Positions 8,230 to 17,416 of a stretch of 64,000 bases of DNA are shown here, one piece after another. Below the pieces are notes generated by a model. The model saw nothing but the letters and a program-made list of their open reading frames with translations, was not told where the DNA came from and ran no database searches. The translations under genes were made by a program, and so were the position numbers. The DNA comes from Verrucomicrobiia bacterium DG1235. GTDB lineage: Bacteria; Verrucomicrobiota; Verrucomicrobiia; Opitutales; Opitutaceae. The stretch spans positions 102,131 to 166,130 of the forward strand of contig DS990593.1 of NCBI GenBank assembly GCA_000155695.1. The letters are read 5' to 3'. Position 1 is the stretch's first letter. Every line of letters begins with the position of its first letter.

Positions 8230-9449
8230 TTAATCGCATTCAGAAAGTCGCGTCTGTTTTGTAGGCTCGTCGCCCATAGGCTTTCCTGGCTTGTTCGGAT
8301 TTGCGCTACAATGGTCTCGCTCTTTTTCAATAAGTGCTCTGCTCGGTCGATCATTGCGGAGGTAATGTCGGATTCGGAGTGTATATCTATTCCCCATTCT
8401 GTATGGCCGATGTCTTGCAGGAACCATGCTAATTTGTCGTGGCTTATCAAAGATATGGTGGGGATCTGGCATCCAAACGGAATCATTTGCCCATGCCCCC
8501 TCATCGCGAACATCATATCAATGGATTTATAGGTATTGATGATTTGTCCCGGAGTTTGGCGGTGCATGTTGACTAGCGTATAGGGAACGTTTTCATTTCG
8601 CATGAAAGCGAGGCATTGTTGGTCCGTCTCATCATGAAGAATAATATGTATATCATTCTTTTCGCTTAAGGCTTTAGCCGCTTTTGCGAATTGAGTAAGG
8701 ATCTTTATTTCATTGCCTTTATATCGAAGGTCGGGTCGATCGAACGCGATGTTGATTCCTATGCGTGGTCTTTTGTTTTCGGGCTTCTCTTTAAAGTGTT
8801 CTGGGTAAAGTTGCGCTAAGACTGTGGTGAGGCAAGGTTGATACCGGACCTTAGATTTTAGCTCTTCTTTCAAGTAGCTTTTTACTGACTGAACGCTACC
8901 ATTGTTCCTGAGTCCGAAATAAACGGATTTTTCGGCGAGCGCGTTTACGTTTTCGGTAAAATAGGGGCCAAAGTCATCTTGCCCTCGAAAGCGATTGTAA
9001 CCCACTGCGAAGAGGCATATGGGTATTTCTATTTCTCTAATTGTCTCGGTTGGACAAGCCCATTGCCAGCCGCTAATTTGATTTGGATTTGTATCTCGCA
9101 GGAAAAGTCCTCCTCCGCCGATTATTATCCCGGACTTGTTCTTGAGCTGTTTTTTAAGCTCTAAGTTTTTGACTCGTTTGTGAGCGTGCCTGTTCTCGAA
9201 GGTCAGTTTTTCTTCATTTCTGAAGAAATCTTGAATGGTGATGGGCAGTAAGGTGTCGCCTGCGTTTCCTTTGTCCTGAAAGTATGCGATGTGCAGAAGC
9301 TGAGAAGTAGATCCGGAGTGCGTTTTCGACGAAGGTGAGAGGGTAAAGCTATTTTCCAAGTCTGCTTGTTTCGCAATAGTTTTGAGGGACTCCTTTGGTT
9401 TCGTAGCTATCTGCTTTAAAGATTTCTTGAGTGTGTGTATTGAGTTCAT
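8226..9449 (-). CDS. Polysaccharide pyruvyl transferase family protein
   Basis: The 407-residue protein has the family start HIAYFQDKGNAGDTLLP (GNAGD at 61-65), then GIIIGGGGLFL. Near residue 318 a C-terminal AMRGHGQMIPF segment matches the conserved R/H-containing motif of PS_pyruv_trans proteins. Family members move pyruvate from PEP to a hydroxyl pair of a sugar as a ketal; others are uncharacterised glycan-modifying enzymes. Its stop overlaps the start of the CMP-synthetase gene (ATGA, 8226-8229), which suggests translational coupling. The first 45 residues are basic and not part of the fold. The region is AT-richer than the genes after 30 kb, as is usual in glycan loci. Confidence 0.8.
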   Translation of the reverse strand: MNSIHTLKKSLKQIATKPKESLKTIAKQADLENSFTLSPSSKTHSGSTSQLLHIAYFQDKGNAGDTLLPITIQDFFRNEEKLTFENRHAHKRVKNLELKKQLKNKSGIIIGGGGLFLRDTNPNQISGWQWACPTETIREIEIPICLFAVGYNRFRGQDDFGPYFTENVNALAEKSVYFGLRNNGSVQSVKSYLKEELKSKVRYQPCLTTVLAQLYPEHFKEKPENKRPRIGINIAFDRPDLRYKGNEIKILTQFAKAAKALSEKNDIHIILHDETDQQCLAFMRNENVPYTLVNMHRQTPGQIINTYKSIDMMFAMRGHGQMIPFGCQIPTISLISHDKLAWFLQDIGHTEWGIDIHSESDITSAMIDRAEHLLKKSETIVAQIRTSQESLWATSLQNRRDFLNAIK

Positions 9450-9462
9450 AGTAGACTAGATT

Positions 9463-10701
9463 CTAGCTCAGCAGGTAGCTGGCTATACTCCCTTTGGATC
9501 CTTTTACTCTGATTTTTGTAGCACTGTTTACCCAAAGGTATTGCTTGGGGCTATTTACATCACATAGGTGAAGTCTGGCTGGGTAGTTTCCTTGCTTAAG
9601 CTGAAAGCTCTCTATTGGTAGTGATATTGTGTTTTTTCCTTTTTTAATATCGATCCTGATTTGCTTGTTGTGCGAGTTGTATTCTGCCACGGCTGTGGCA
9701 TTGGCATCTAGGAATATTAGACGGATAAAGCAATTGGGTATGTCTTCTGTGGAGTCGACTAGTAGTTGTATTTCTACTGGATCATTGGTCTCGATTACAT
9801 CGGGTTTTGCCGAAAGAGAGAACTCTGTAATGCATTCGTCTTTAGCTACTACTGAGTGGCTTGTCTGCCCATTGTTTAAATCTTGATCTTCAAAATATTG
9901 GTCAAGGATTTTGCTGGTGTCACCGGAGTTCAGTTGAGACCCTTTCTGTAGGTATAAGCAGCTAGTGCAGATTCGTCGAATCTGCTCTTGATTGTGGCTT
10001 ACGAAAATAACAGCTGAATTTGACATTAGGCTCGTGATGCGACTCAAGCATTTGTATCTGAACGCGGCATCGCCGACAGCTAAGACTTCATCTAATAATA
10101 GTATATCTGGGTTGAGCGAGCTTGCTACTGCAAACCCCAGTCTTACGCGCATTCCTGAGGAATAGCTTTGTACGGGAGCGTTAATTGAATCTGGTATTTC
10201 AGAAAAATCTACGATCTCGTCATATTTTTCAGCGATTTCGGATTTTGTTAGTCCCAGCAGTGATCCATATGAATAGATGTTCTCGCGACCTGTTAGCACA
10301 GGATTAAACCCGACTCCCAAGGCTATGAGAGCCCCAACGCGACCTCTTGTTTCGATGCGCCCAGTGTCCGGTTTTATCAGTCCGTTTAGCATCTTAAGCA
10401 GGGTAGTCTTTCCGGCTCCATTGTGTCCAATAAGTCCGAGGCATTCCCCGCGTCTGAGTTCGAATGAAATTCCTTTGTTGGCCCAAAACTCATGCTTTCG
10501 CAAAATCGGTTCGCCGTTTGAGTCGAGCTTACGCTGGTTTTTTATCGCGAACATGTCGGAAAAGCAGTCGCCAGCACCATAAATCAGTGAACGCTTAAGG
10601 TCGCGGCAAAATATTTTCCCGACGTTTTCTGCCCGAATTAAGACATCGTCTGATTGTGGGGCTATTGCTTTCTGGGCTTCAGTGCTTTGTGTTTCTAGCA
10701 T
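9463..10701 (-). CDS. wzt: Polysaccharide ABC transporter ATP-binding protein with carbohydrate-binding tail (Wzt-like)
   Basis: The 412-residue protein has an ABC ATPase domain of the TagH/KpsT/Wzt class. Walker A is GHNGAGKTT (92-100), the signature is YSSGMRVRL (180-188) and Walker B is LLLDEV (201-206), followed by an SHN switch. Residues about 285-412 form a beta-sandwich of the Wzt C-terminal type, which binds the non-reducing end of the finished O-polysaccharide before export. The partner permease lies 29 bp upstream. This indicates export of a fully built chain across the inner membrane rather than only flippase-type export. In KpsT-like capsule ATPases this tail is missing, so an O-antigen-type substrate is favoured. 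Confidence 0.9.
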   Translation of the reverse strand: MLETQSTEAQKAIAPQSDDVLIRAENVGKIFCRDLKRSLIYGAGDCFSDMFAIKNQRKLDSNGEPILRKHEFWANKGISFELRRGECLGLIGHNGAGKTTLLKMLNGLIKPDTGRIETRGRVGALIALGVGFNPVLTGRENIYSYGSLLGLTKSEIAEKYDEIVDFSEIPDSINAPVQSYSSGMRVRLGFAVASSLNPDILLLDEVLAVGDAAFRYKCLSRITSLMSNSAVIFVSHNQEQIRRICTSCLYLQKGSQLNSGDTSKILDQYFEDQDLNNGQTSHSVVAKDECITEFSLSAKPDVIETNDPVEIQLLVDSTEDIPNCFIRLIFLDANATAVAEYNSHNKQIRIDIKKGKNTISLPIESFQLKQGNYPARLHLCDVNSPKQYLWVNSATKIRVKGSKGSIASYLLS

Positions 10702-10730
10702 TGTGCAGTGTCGTTGTTGAGAATTATAGA

Positions 10731-11591
10731 CTAGCTAGGCATCCGCTCGATGAGGCGCGGTAGGACTAACTTGAATGCAAGCCAGCTGAAGAGGAAAAGT
10801 GCGAATGATATAGGTATGAAAATACTTATTTCAAAAAGTTGAGTTTGTTGTTGTCCGAGTAAGCCGTGTCGAGCGGAAGTGAGTAGCGGACTAATTGGAT
10901 TCCATGAAGATAAAAAGCCGATAATCCCACTGTCTCTCGGAGGGTATATGATAGGAGAGAGAAACATGAGGAACTGTGTGATAATTGGTAGACCACGAAC
11001 GATATCAGTATAGAGGCTTCCTACTATGCTTAGGAGTATGCCGATTGATAGGCTTAGCGTGAGTAAGCTTGTGAAAGCTACTGGAAACCAAAGCGCGGCC
11101 AATTGTAGCTCGACTTTGTAGAAAATCAGTAGCGAAGCTAGTATTAGCATGCGAATCATGACATTGAAGAGGAGCAGCCAAATACTAGCTAATAGGATAG
11201 ACTCTCGGGGGAAATTGATTTTTGAGAGTATGCCTTTAGCCTTACTCATGCCTAATCCTGGATTCATCAAAGCCTCTACCACGGATTGCCACATCAAGGT
11301 GCCGATCATGACAAAAAGTGGGTAAGGGACACCTGTGTCTTCTATCTGTACCGCTCCACTGCTTTGAAGAAAGATGAAAACACCGGCATTGAGCAGAGGT
11401 GGAGCGAACGCCCAGAAATAGCCTAGAAAACTTTGACGGTATTGAGCTTTCAGGTCCCTGACGAAAAGTTGCCAAGAAAGCTCCCAGCAGGTAGAAAGAT
11501 CTTCGCTGAGGAGTCTAAAGAATTGCCCTGGATGGCGTAGGTCGCTGCCAGGTTCGTAGATTCGTACTTTTGGTTGTTCGTTTAGGCTCAT
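10731..11591 (-). CDS. wzm: Polysaccharide ABC transporter permease (Wzm-like)
   Basis: The 286-residue ABC-2 type permease has about six transmembrane segments after a cytoplasmic N-terminus of roughly 40 residues. The segment WELSWQLFVRDLKAQYRQS (36-54) is the amphipathic helix typical of Wzm/TagG/KpsM proteins. FLSPIIYPP is the conserved re-entrant motif near the C-terminal half. It pairs with the adjacent Wzt-like ATPase to form the channel that moves lipid-linked polysaccharide to the periplasm. A gap of 224 bp without a gene separates it from the upstream GT2. Confidence 0.88.
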   Translation of the reverse strand: MSLNEQPKVRIYEPGSDLRHPGQFFRLLSEDLSTCWELSWQLFVRDLKAQYRQSFLGYFWAFAPPLLNAGVFIFLQSSGAVQIEDTGVPYPLFVMIGTLMWQSVVEALMNPGLGMSKAKGILSKINFPRESILLASIWLLLFNVMIRMLILASLLIFYKVELQLAALWFPVAFTSLLTLSLSIGILLSIVGSLYTDIVRGLPIITQFLMFLSPIIYPPRDSGIIGFLSSWNPISPLLTSARHGLLGQQQTQLFEISIFIPISFALFLFSWLAFKLVLPRLIERMPS

Positions 11592-11815
11592 GTGGTGTTT
11601 TCAGAATTGTCAGATGCAGCTAGATTGGCACCAGCTAGTTTTGGACCAGTTTAGTGGGGATGCCTGACTCGCCCCTAGGGGGTTCTTGCAGAGTTCATCG
11701 GTCAAGGTTTGGTAAAGCTTAGAGGAATTTGTTAAAGCAATTTTTAGTCACCCCTTCTTATTGTCGGCTGATTGCGAGGGGCTTTGATCAAAAAGAGAAC
11801 TCTTTAGCTGGATGA

Positions 11816-12799
11816 TTACGCAAGTATCCAGCGAGCGAGTGTTACGAGGCGGCGTCGATTCAAATAGGACTTCTTAAAGTAGTTTCTTGCTTCGGTTCTT
11901 TCTCCGCGTTGGGCAAAGTGCCCGGCGATGATCTTTTGAACGATTGAAAGGTTTGTTTTTAGCTGCTTGTTGATCTCTTTGGTCTTGGGGGACTCTATTT
12001 GCATCCATCGGCTGATTATTGCCTCCTTTGTCTGAAGGCGATATAGGCTTTTCATGTCGTGCTGCTTGGTGAGCCCGATGTTTCGTTCTGGTGTGCGGTC
12101 GATTTCGACTAGTGGTTCGTGCGACAGGCAGAAGTCTGTCGTCAGAGAGAGCCTGAATATTAGGTCTATGTCTTGGGCGACTCGGAGTTCAGGGTTTAGG
12201 GGAAATACTTGATTCGCGCAGTCTCGGTGCGCGATCAGGCTTTGCATGAAGATGCCGTTTGGGTTCTTGGCCAAGCTGAGGTAGGGAGCTTCTATCACTT
12301 CCGATTGGTGGAGCTCTTTGTCGAAGCCGCGAATCTGGAAGTTGGTCCGAGTGAGGCTTGGGTCGTTGATGAAACGTGAATCGGAAAAGCAGACCTTTGC
12401 GTTGGCATATTGGCTCAGCAGATTCATCTGGACTTCGAGTTTGTTTGGGAGCCAGAAGTCGTCTGAGTCGTTGAAGGCGATCCAGTCGCCCTCGGTGGCA
12501 GCGAAGCCGGTATTGAGGGCGGCGCTCTTGCCCTGGTTGTCCTGGTGGATTAAGCGGTACTTCGTAGCGCTTTCATTTTTCTCTATCCAATCTCCAATGA
12601 CTGAAGCGGAGGCATCGTCTGAGCCGTCATCGACGATAAGAACCTCGAAAGGCGGAAGGCTTTGGCAAGCGATGCTGTCGAGGCACGCTTCAATGGTATC
12701 TTCTCGGTTGTAGACGGGAATGATAACTGAAATCGTGGAATCCGAACATGCTGCGGGCAGGTCCAGTTTCGGATGGGAAGGTTTGATGTGGGAATTCAA
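11816..12799 (-). CDS. Glycosyltransferase family 2
   Basis: The 327-residue protein has a GT2 domain at about 23-250. It has ISVIIPVYNREDTI, IVDDGSDD (55-62) and a DXD-type motif in AFNDSDDF (DSDD at 111-114). A VAQDIDLIFRL motif follows. The C-terminal 70 residues are helical and end in an arginine-rich stretch. It lies 17 bp downstream of the DNRLRE-domain gene and is probably co-transcribed with it. It is a cytoplasmic sugar transferase of the cluster with unknown donor and acceptor. Confidence 0.84.
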   Translation of the reverse strand: MNSHIKPSHPKLDLPAACSDSTISVIIPVYNREDTIEACLDSIACQSLPPFEVLIVDDGSDDASASVIGDWIEKNESATKYRLIHQDNQGKSAALNTGFAATEGDWIAFNDSDDFWLPNKLEVQMNLLSQYANAKVCFSDSRFINDPSLTRTNFQIRGFDKELHQSEVIEAPYLSLAKNPNGIFMQSLIAHRDCANQVFPLNPELRVAQDIDLIFRLSLTTDFCLSHEPLVEIDRTPERNIGLTKQHDMKSLYRLQTKEAIISRWMQIESPKTKEINKQLKTNLSIVQKIIAGHFAQRGERTEARNYFKKSYLNRRRLVTLARWILA

Positions 12800-12816
12800 G
12801 AGTCTTTGCGTTCGGA

Positions 12817-14847
12817 TCAGGCGAATGTCCGTGGAGGAGGGGGCCGTTTGTGTGTTAAGCTTCCGGTCATTCCTCGTTTGTCTCTACGTTTTGATTGTCC
12901 TATGGCAGCCTTCGTAGACAATGGGCCGGGCGCGTCGATGCGGAGCACGTGCCGATAGGCTGTCCACATGTCTCTTGTGAATAGTCTGATGCGATTCGAG
13001 CTGTTTTGGGCGGCGTCTTTCTCATTTTCCCAAAATCGGTCGGCGTAGTCGAAAAGGGCTGGATGGTTCCATGCTTCCTCCAGGTTCATGAGCCTCATGG
13101 CGAGAACGGTCCCTAGTTGCGAAGCTCCGACGTTTTGTCGGTAGTTGGCTTTCCATGCGGCGTTGTCGCGATTGCCGTTGCTGCTATGGTTGATGCCCCA
13201 CTCGGCCATGCCCAGATGGCTTTCGTTGTAGGGTTCGGGTGGGCCTGCTCGATCGTCTGGATCCCATTTCGAGCTGTTCGTAGTAGCGATCTCGTTTTGG
13301 GAGACGTAGAACGTTTGTTGGTCTTCTTGAAATCCGAAAAAGTTGTCGGCGTCCGCGTACCAAAGCATTTCGTCGTCGTTCAGAGCCTTGGCTGCGAGGA
13401 GAAGGACTCCTTTTCGTCCGTGGTTGTGACCGCCGTTGTTTACCCAGTCTGCTCCAGACTTCGCGGCGCCAAATATATCGATCCCGTGTTGCACTAGGCG
13501 CAGGTAGAGGGCCTTTTTTTGTTTTTCGGTGTAGTTTAGCTGGAGAGCGAGTAGTCCTCTCGAGTAGGCGTAGGCGATCTCTCGTCCATAGTCCGGCTGG
13601 TTGTTGGAGGGATGAATATCTCTACCAACCCACTGAGTGTTCACCTCTACCCAGGCACGGTTGAACTCGGCTGCGATTGATAGAATGTGCGGTACGTTTG
13701 CTCCTTTGTTAGGCAAGTAGAGATTGTTCAGAATGGAGTAGTCTAAATCTTCGACAGTGCCTCGCGGTGACTTATCTGTGCCAGCGTAGGGAGGGCGGAA
13801 TGAATTTGCAGGCGGGGCCTCCGCTACAATCGTGAGTATCGCTAAGTCTGAAATTTGCGGTCTATTGCTCTGGGTCGAGAGCGACCGAGCGGATAGGATG
13901 GAGGTTCCTGCTGCAAAGCTCGCGGGGAGAGTTGGTTCAATATTGAGATTGGCGCTCCAATGATGAGCGGAGCTATCGAAGCCCTGTCGTTCTGCTGGCC
14001 CAGAGGCAGGGTTGGCCATGCTTCCGTGTTGATCCCATCCGTTGGCGTCAGTCCAGGACGGGTCAATTTTGTTGATAATTACCCCTGCTCCAGGAGTGTT
14101 TTCTACGACGTAGAAGTCTCCGTTTGCGTATTGTCCGATCTGGTGGGGGGATTCGAAATGCCAAGTGATTCCATATTGGGAAACCGAGTCGGCCGGTTCG
14201 ATTGGTTCTGGCTCTGGCGGAGTGTAATCTTTGGACAGAACATGATCGACGAACGTGACGGTAGGCCGTCTGTTGGTTTTGCTGCTGTCTCGACTCGTTA
14301 TTTGGGCGGTGGGAACGCTGCTAGATTGATCGGCGATGAGATAGAAGTTCAATCGACCATCAAAATCGATGGATTCGAGAGACTCTTCTGTAACGTCAAA
14401 GCTGACCCAATCTCCAGCCATGGAAGGATCAATCGTTTGGGAGGTGACGAAATCGCTCTTATGGGGCGCGGTGTTCCATGTTACGCCGAATTCTGACCAG
14501 ATACCGTACGCGAGGAAAAGGTCGATTTTTGCGGGGGCTGAAACTGACTCTACAAAGAAATTTACCGTGACCTTGTCAGCAGTGCCGATTTCCGTCAGGT
14601 CGACCGAGACGATCGCTTGGGGCGTGAATTTTTCGTTGGTGGCAGTCTTGATGATGAGACTCGATGCGCTTCCGAAATTAGTGGCGGCCTTGTCACTCCC
14701 CTCCACGAAGGTGTCGGCTATTATGTAGTCGGAGCTGGTTATGGTTTCGGCGAAACTCTGGACACAAAGCAAGGCTCCGCAGAAAAATAGGGTGATGGCG
14801 ACACGCCACGGTCGATTCGCTTTTCTCGGTTCATTTGAATTTCTCAT
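12817..14847 (-). CDS. Secreted DNRLRE-domain protein with uncharacterised C-terminal helical domain
   Basis: The start at 14847 (ATG) is chosen because it gives a normal signal peptide: basic n-region, hydrophobic VAITLFFCGALLCV and a likely cut after QSFA. In-frame starts at 14868 (ATG) and 14922 (GTG) would extend it. After the signal comes a DNRLRE (CBM96-like) beta-domain of about 160 residues, with ADTFVEGSDKAATNFGS and SEFGVTWNTAP. A proline-rich linker, a second beta region and a C-terminal alpha-helical domain of about 330 residues follow. The last contains WVNNGGHNHGRKG, YNESHLGMAEWG and several conserved-looking H/N/W clusters. DNRLRE domains often occur with polysaccharide lyases and hydrolases. 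Inside a glycan cluster this may be a periplasmic lyase or hydrolase editing the polymer. The catalytic family is not recognised. Confidence 0.62.
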   Translation of the reverse strand: MRNSNEPRKANRPWRVAITLFFCGALLCVQSFAETITSSDYIIADTFVEGSDKAATNFGSASSLIIKTATNEKFTPQAIVSVDLTEIGTADKVTVNFFVESVSAPAKIDLFLAYGIWSEFGVTWNTAPHKSDFVTSQTIDPSMAGDWVSFDVTEESLESIDFDGRLNFYLIADQSSSVPTAQITSRDSSKTNRRPTVTFVDHVLSKDYTPPEPEPIEPADSVSQYGITWHFESPHQIGQYANGDFYVVENTPGAGVIINKIDPSWTDANGWDQHGSMANPASGPAERQGFDSSAHHWSANLNIEPTLPASFAAGTSILSARSLSTQSNRPQISDLAILTIVAEAPPANSFRPPYAGTDKSPRGTVEDLDYSILNNLYLPNKGANVPHILSIAAEFNRAWVEVNTQWVGRDIHPSNNQPDYGREIAYAYSRGLLALQLNYTEKQKKALYLRLVQHGIDIFGAAKSGADWVNNGGHNHGRKGVLLLAAKALNDDEMLWYADADNFFGFQEDQQTFYVSQNEIATTNSSKWDPDDRAGPPEPYNESHLGMAEWGINHSSNGNRDNAAWKANYRQNVGASQLGTVLAMRLMNLEEAWNHPALFDYADRFWENEKDAAQNSSNRIRLFTRDMWTAYRHVLRIDAPGPLSTKAAIGQSKRRDKRGMTGSLTHKRPPPPRTFA

Positions 14848-14970
14848 CTCTAGTAGTTTCGATCTCATTCGTGGCAAAATTAGTTCTATGGTGTAAAAAA
14901 GCTGCCCTGATTTTAATTTCACGAGCCTTTCATTCTTGTGGCCGCCGCGGTAGGGGCGATGGGGGCTGGC

Positions 14971-15861
14971 TTAGGTAGCTTTTCTCCAATCCTTGTGTAG
15001 GCCCAACATTCCCCTTAGGCGGTTCAGGTAGTCTCTTCTCCGGCGTCGCCAGCCTACGTGTTGTTTCGGATTCGGATGGGCTTGTTGGGCGAGCATGGCC
15101 ATGTGTTTCACGCGGGCTGCCCATTGCGCAAGCGTAGTTACGTTGTCGTTGATGGCGCTGAGCGGACGGTTGGCCATGAAGTCTTCGTCGTTCTTAATTT
15201 CGCAAAAGGTTGATCTGGGGTCATCCATGTGCTCCTCGTGAATGAATGGGAAGTACCATCCGTTCTGCCAGCCTGAAAGAGCGGCGCGAATGCAGTAGGC
15301 TGGAAAGGATTCCGATTCGCCAAGCAGACCGTTCTGTTTTTGGCATTCGCGCCGGAGGAGGTAGCCGCTCCCCTGTACCCAGGCGTTTTTCATGATCTTG
15401 TGCCCTCCGGCAAATGCCTCTGTTTTCTTTTCTGCGAGTTCCGGTACGTAATCCTCGTCGTAGAAGCGCCAGGCGCCGATGACTCCGAAGCTAGGGTTGG
15501 CTTCGTGCGCAGCGCGCAAGGTTTGAGCCCATCCGATTGGTAGCATACAGTCGTCGTCGATCTTGCAAACGTAGGCTCCATCCGAGTTTTCCCAGAACCA
15601 ATTGGTAGGCTCGCGCAGGCGCTTGTTTTCCGGACAGAGTTCAAGGCGGTGAAAGTTGGGATGATCTTGAAAGGAGCGAACGACTTCGAGGGTGGGCTCA
15701 TGGGTGCCGTTGTGCCAAACCCAGACACGCATGGTGGCATCGCATGAATCGAGCAACGCTCCAAGGGCGCGCTTCGTGTACCCGGGGCGGTTGTAAGTGA
15801 TCATCAGAATGTCGATGCGCTCGTTCATATCGTGATTGTTTTCGGCGTGTTTGTTCTCCAA
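14971..15861 (-). CDS. Glycosyltransferase family 2-like protein
   Basis: The 296-residue protein starts its GT-A fold at DILMITYNRPGYT (17-29) and has the metal-binding triad in CKIDDDCML (DDD at 102-104). A later GSGYLLRREC segment and an HEEHMDDPR segment fit the acceptor half of the fold. It is more divergent than the other GT2 proteins here. An internal ATG at residue 12 (15828) is an alternative start. The gene is 13 bp from the FrhB-like gene upstream. Probable role: one transfer step of the surface glycan; substrate unknown. Confidence 0.75.
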   Translation of the reverse strand: MENKHAENNHDMNERIDILMITYNRPGYTKRALGALLDSCDATMRVWVWHNGTHEPTLEVVRSFQDHPNFHRLELCPENKRLREPTNWFWENSDGAYVCKIDDDCMLPIGWAQTLRAAHEANPSFGVIGAWRFYDEDYVPELAEKKTEAFAGGHKIMKNAWVQGSGYLLRRECQKQNGLLGESESFPAYCIRAALSGWQNGWYFPFIHEEHMDDPRSTFCEIKNDEDFMANRPLSAINDNVTTLAQWAARVKHMAMLAQQAHPNPKQHVGWRRRRRDYLNRLRGMLGLHKDWRKAT

Positions 15862-15874
15862 AGGCTTTGTAATC

Positions 15875-17128
15875 CTAGCGCTCGCATTTCGTGGATTCGA
15901 ATTCGATAGTTTCGGCTTTGTATAGTTTTCGCTTTATAATCCGCTTTAGGGTACCGAAGACGGATTGAAGCTTTTCCTTCAGGCTGAGCCCTCGCCACAT
16001 TTCGAAAAGATGATAGCCGGAGAAGTCTGGGGTCGGCATTCCGAACAGACGCATTGCGAGGAGACGCCCCCAGATGGCGCCTTTCTTTCGAACCAGATTC
16101 ATCTGGGCTTCGACCATACGCTCCGGGGGAACTTCGGAGATTTCAAGGTAACCGGCTGCTGCTGCTGCCTTTACGAACTCGAGCCCTTTCTTGTTTCGGG
16201 CTACGATGAGAGAGGATCCTTTGGCATCTTTTTCGACATCCTTGTACCACGGGTCGCCGCAGGAAATGTCTGCGGACTCGCCGCTGCCATCTGGCCAGAG
16301 GTGGATAGCCCAAGCCCTGAAGGCTTGGACGAAAGCCCAACTCTCTGCGTAAGTTGTCTGGTAAACAGGATCATCTGAGTTTCTGGTCCAGACCGAAAAG
16401 AGCCCAGGCCAGCCATTACCGCGATATTTGAGTTTGGTGACGTCCTGTGGCGAGATGCCTTGTTTGCGAATGAGTGATTCGGTGCCCTCGTAGGAGGGCG
16501 AGCCGGCGCAGAAGAAGGAGAGGGCGATGCCGACTTTCTCACTCAAGTCCGGTCGGACATTTTCGATTTTTCGGAGGGCGACGATTTCTGAGGGTTGACC
16601 GATGATAACAGATTGTCCGTTAGCTTTCTCGACAACTTCTAGCTGGTCCAAGAGCGAGGCGGGCGCGTAGCGCGATCCGGTACGCTCCAAAAGCTCCTCC
16701 TTGGATTTGCTGTAGGTGGTTCGGTTTCGAAGAGGACGAGTCGGGTCTTGTTCGATGTGAAGGACGCCTTGCATCTTCTCGAATTCGAGAGCGTATGCGG
16801 CCAAGGCTGTCAAGGCGCCTCCGGACGAGCCTTTGAGTCGGGTTTCGGGGTCGACAGCGTGACCCTCCCATACTGCAATGTAGGGCCCCATGGCCTTGCT
16901 GTTGAAGTCGTGATTCGAGAACGCAGGAGGGGCAGACTCGACTCCTGGGCAGACGGCGAGACAGGCTTGGTTCTCCTCGGCGCTCAAGTTGGTCTTTATG
17001 AGTGGGCGATGTCCCGATTTGGGGGCGTTTATCATTTCGACCTTTGCTGCACCCGCTATGAAGGAGCAGGCTCCGCATCCGACGCACAGGCGTCTTGAAA
17101 GAACGTCTTCAAGCTTCTGGATATTCAT
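15875..17128 (-). CDS. FrhB-like (coenzyme F420 hydrogenase/dehydrogenase beta) family protein
   Basis: The 417-residue protein has an N-terminal cysteine cluster RLCVGCGACSF (C15, C18, C21) and a further CLAVCPG, suggesting iron-sulfur binding. It continues into the FrhB N and C domains, with LKGSSGGALTALAAYALE, SRYAPASLLDQL and KYRGNGWPG. Homologues occur often in exopolysaccharide clusters of bacteria that lack F420, commonly next to pyruvyl-transferase-family genes, as here. There they are proposed to be flavin/Fe-S redox enzymes acting on a sugar or on the pyruvyl donor. The exact reaction is not established. Confidence 0.78.
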   Translation of the reverse strand: MNIQKLEDVLSRRLCVGCGACSFIAGAAKVEMINAPKSGHRPLIKTNLSAEENQACLAVCPGVESAPPAFSNHDFNSKAMGPYIAVWEGHAVDPETRLKGSSGGALTALAAYALEFEKMQGVLHIEQDPTRPLRNRTTYSKSKEELLERTGSRYAPASLLDQLEVVEKANGQSVIIGQPSEIVALRKIENVRPDLSEKVGIALSFFCAGSPSYEGTESLIRKQGISPQDVTKLKYRGNGWPGLFSVWTRNSDDPVYQTTYAESWAFVQAFRAWAIHLWPDGSGESADISCGDPWYKDVEKDAKGSSLIVARNKKGLEFVKAAAAAGYLEISEVPPERMVEAQMNLVRKKGAIWGRLLAMRLFGMPTPDFSGYHLFEMWRGLSLKEKLQSVFGTLKRIIKRKLYKAETIEFESTKCER

Positions 17129-17416
17129 AGCCTTTTATATATTATCTAAAGTTTTTAGAACCGCTCGTAAGAGTAGCTATATAGGTTTCTGTCGGATTTT
17201 CTGAGATACGATAAGGTGTCTAAAGATTTGCTCTCGTGTAAGTGAACGATTGAAAGAGCATCGTTTGAAAGTATCGTAAGCTGGTTCATGCGAAGTGAGC
17301 TGAATTTGAATTGATAAATTATTAATTTAAGGGCGTGCGCAAGAAACGGAGTTTCCTTTATAAACTTAAATGTCTGCAGGTCCTAGGGGGTGATTCAAGA
17401 TTAGCGAGTCGATTAT

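Noticed and set aside
14848-14922. Longer N-terminus of the DNRLRE protein starting at GTG 14922
   Set aside because: It would put about 25 extra residues before an otherwise normal signal peptide; kept only as an alternative start.
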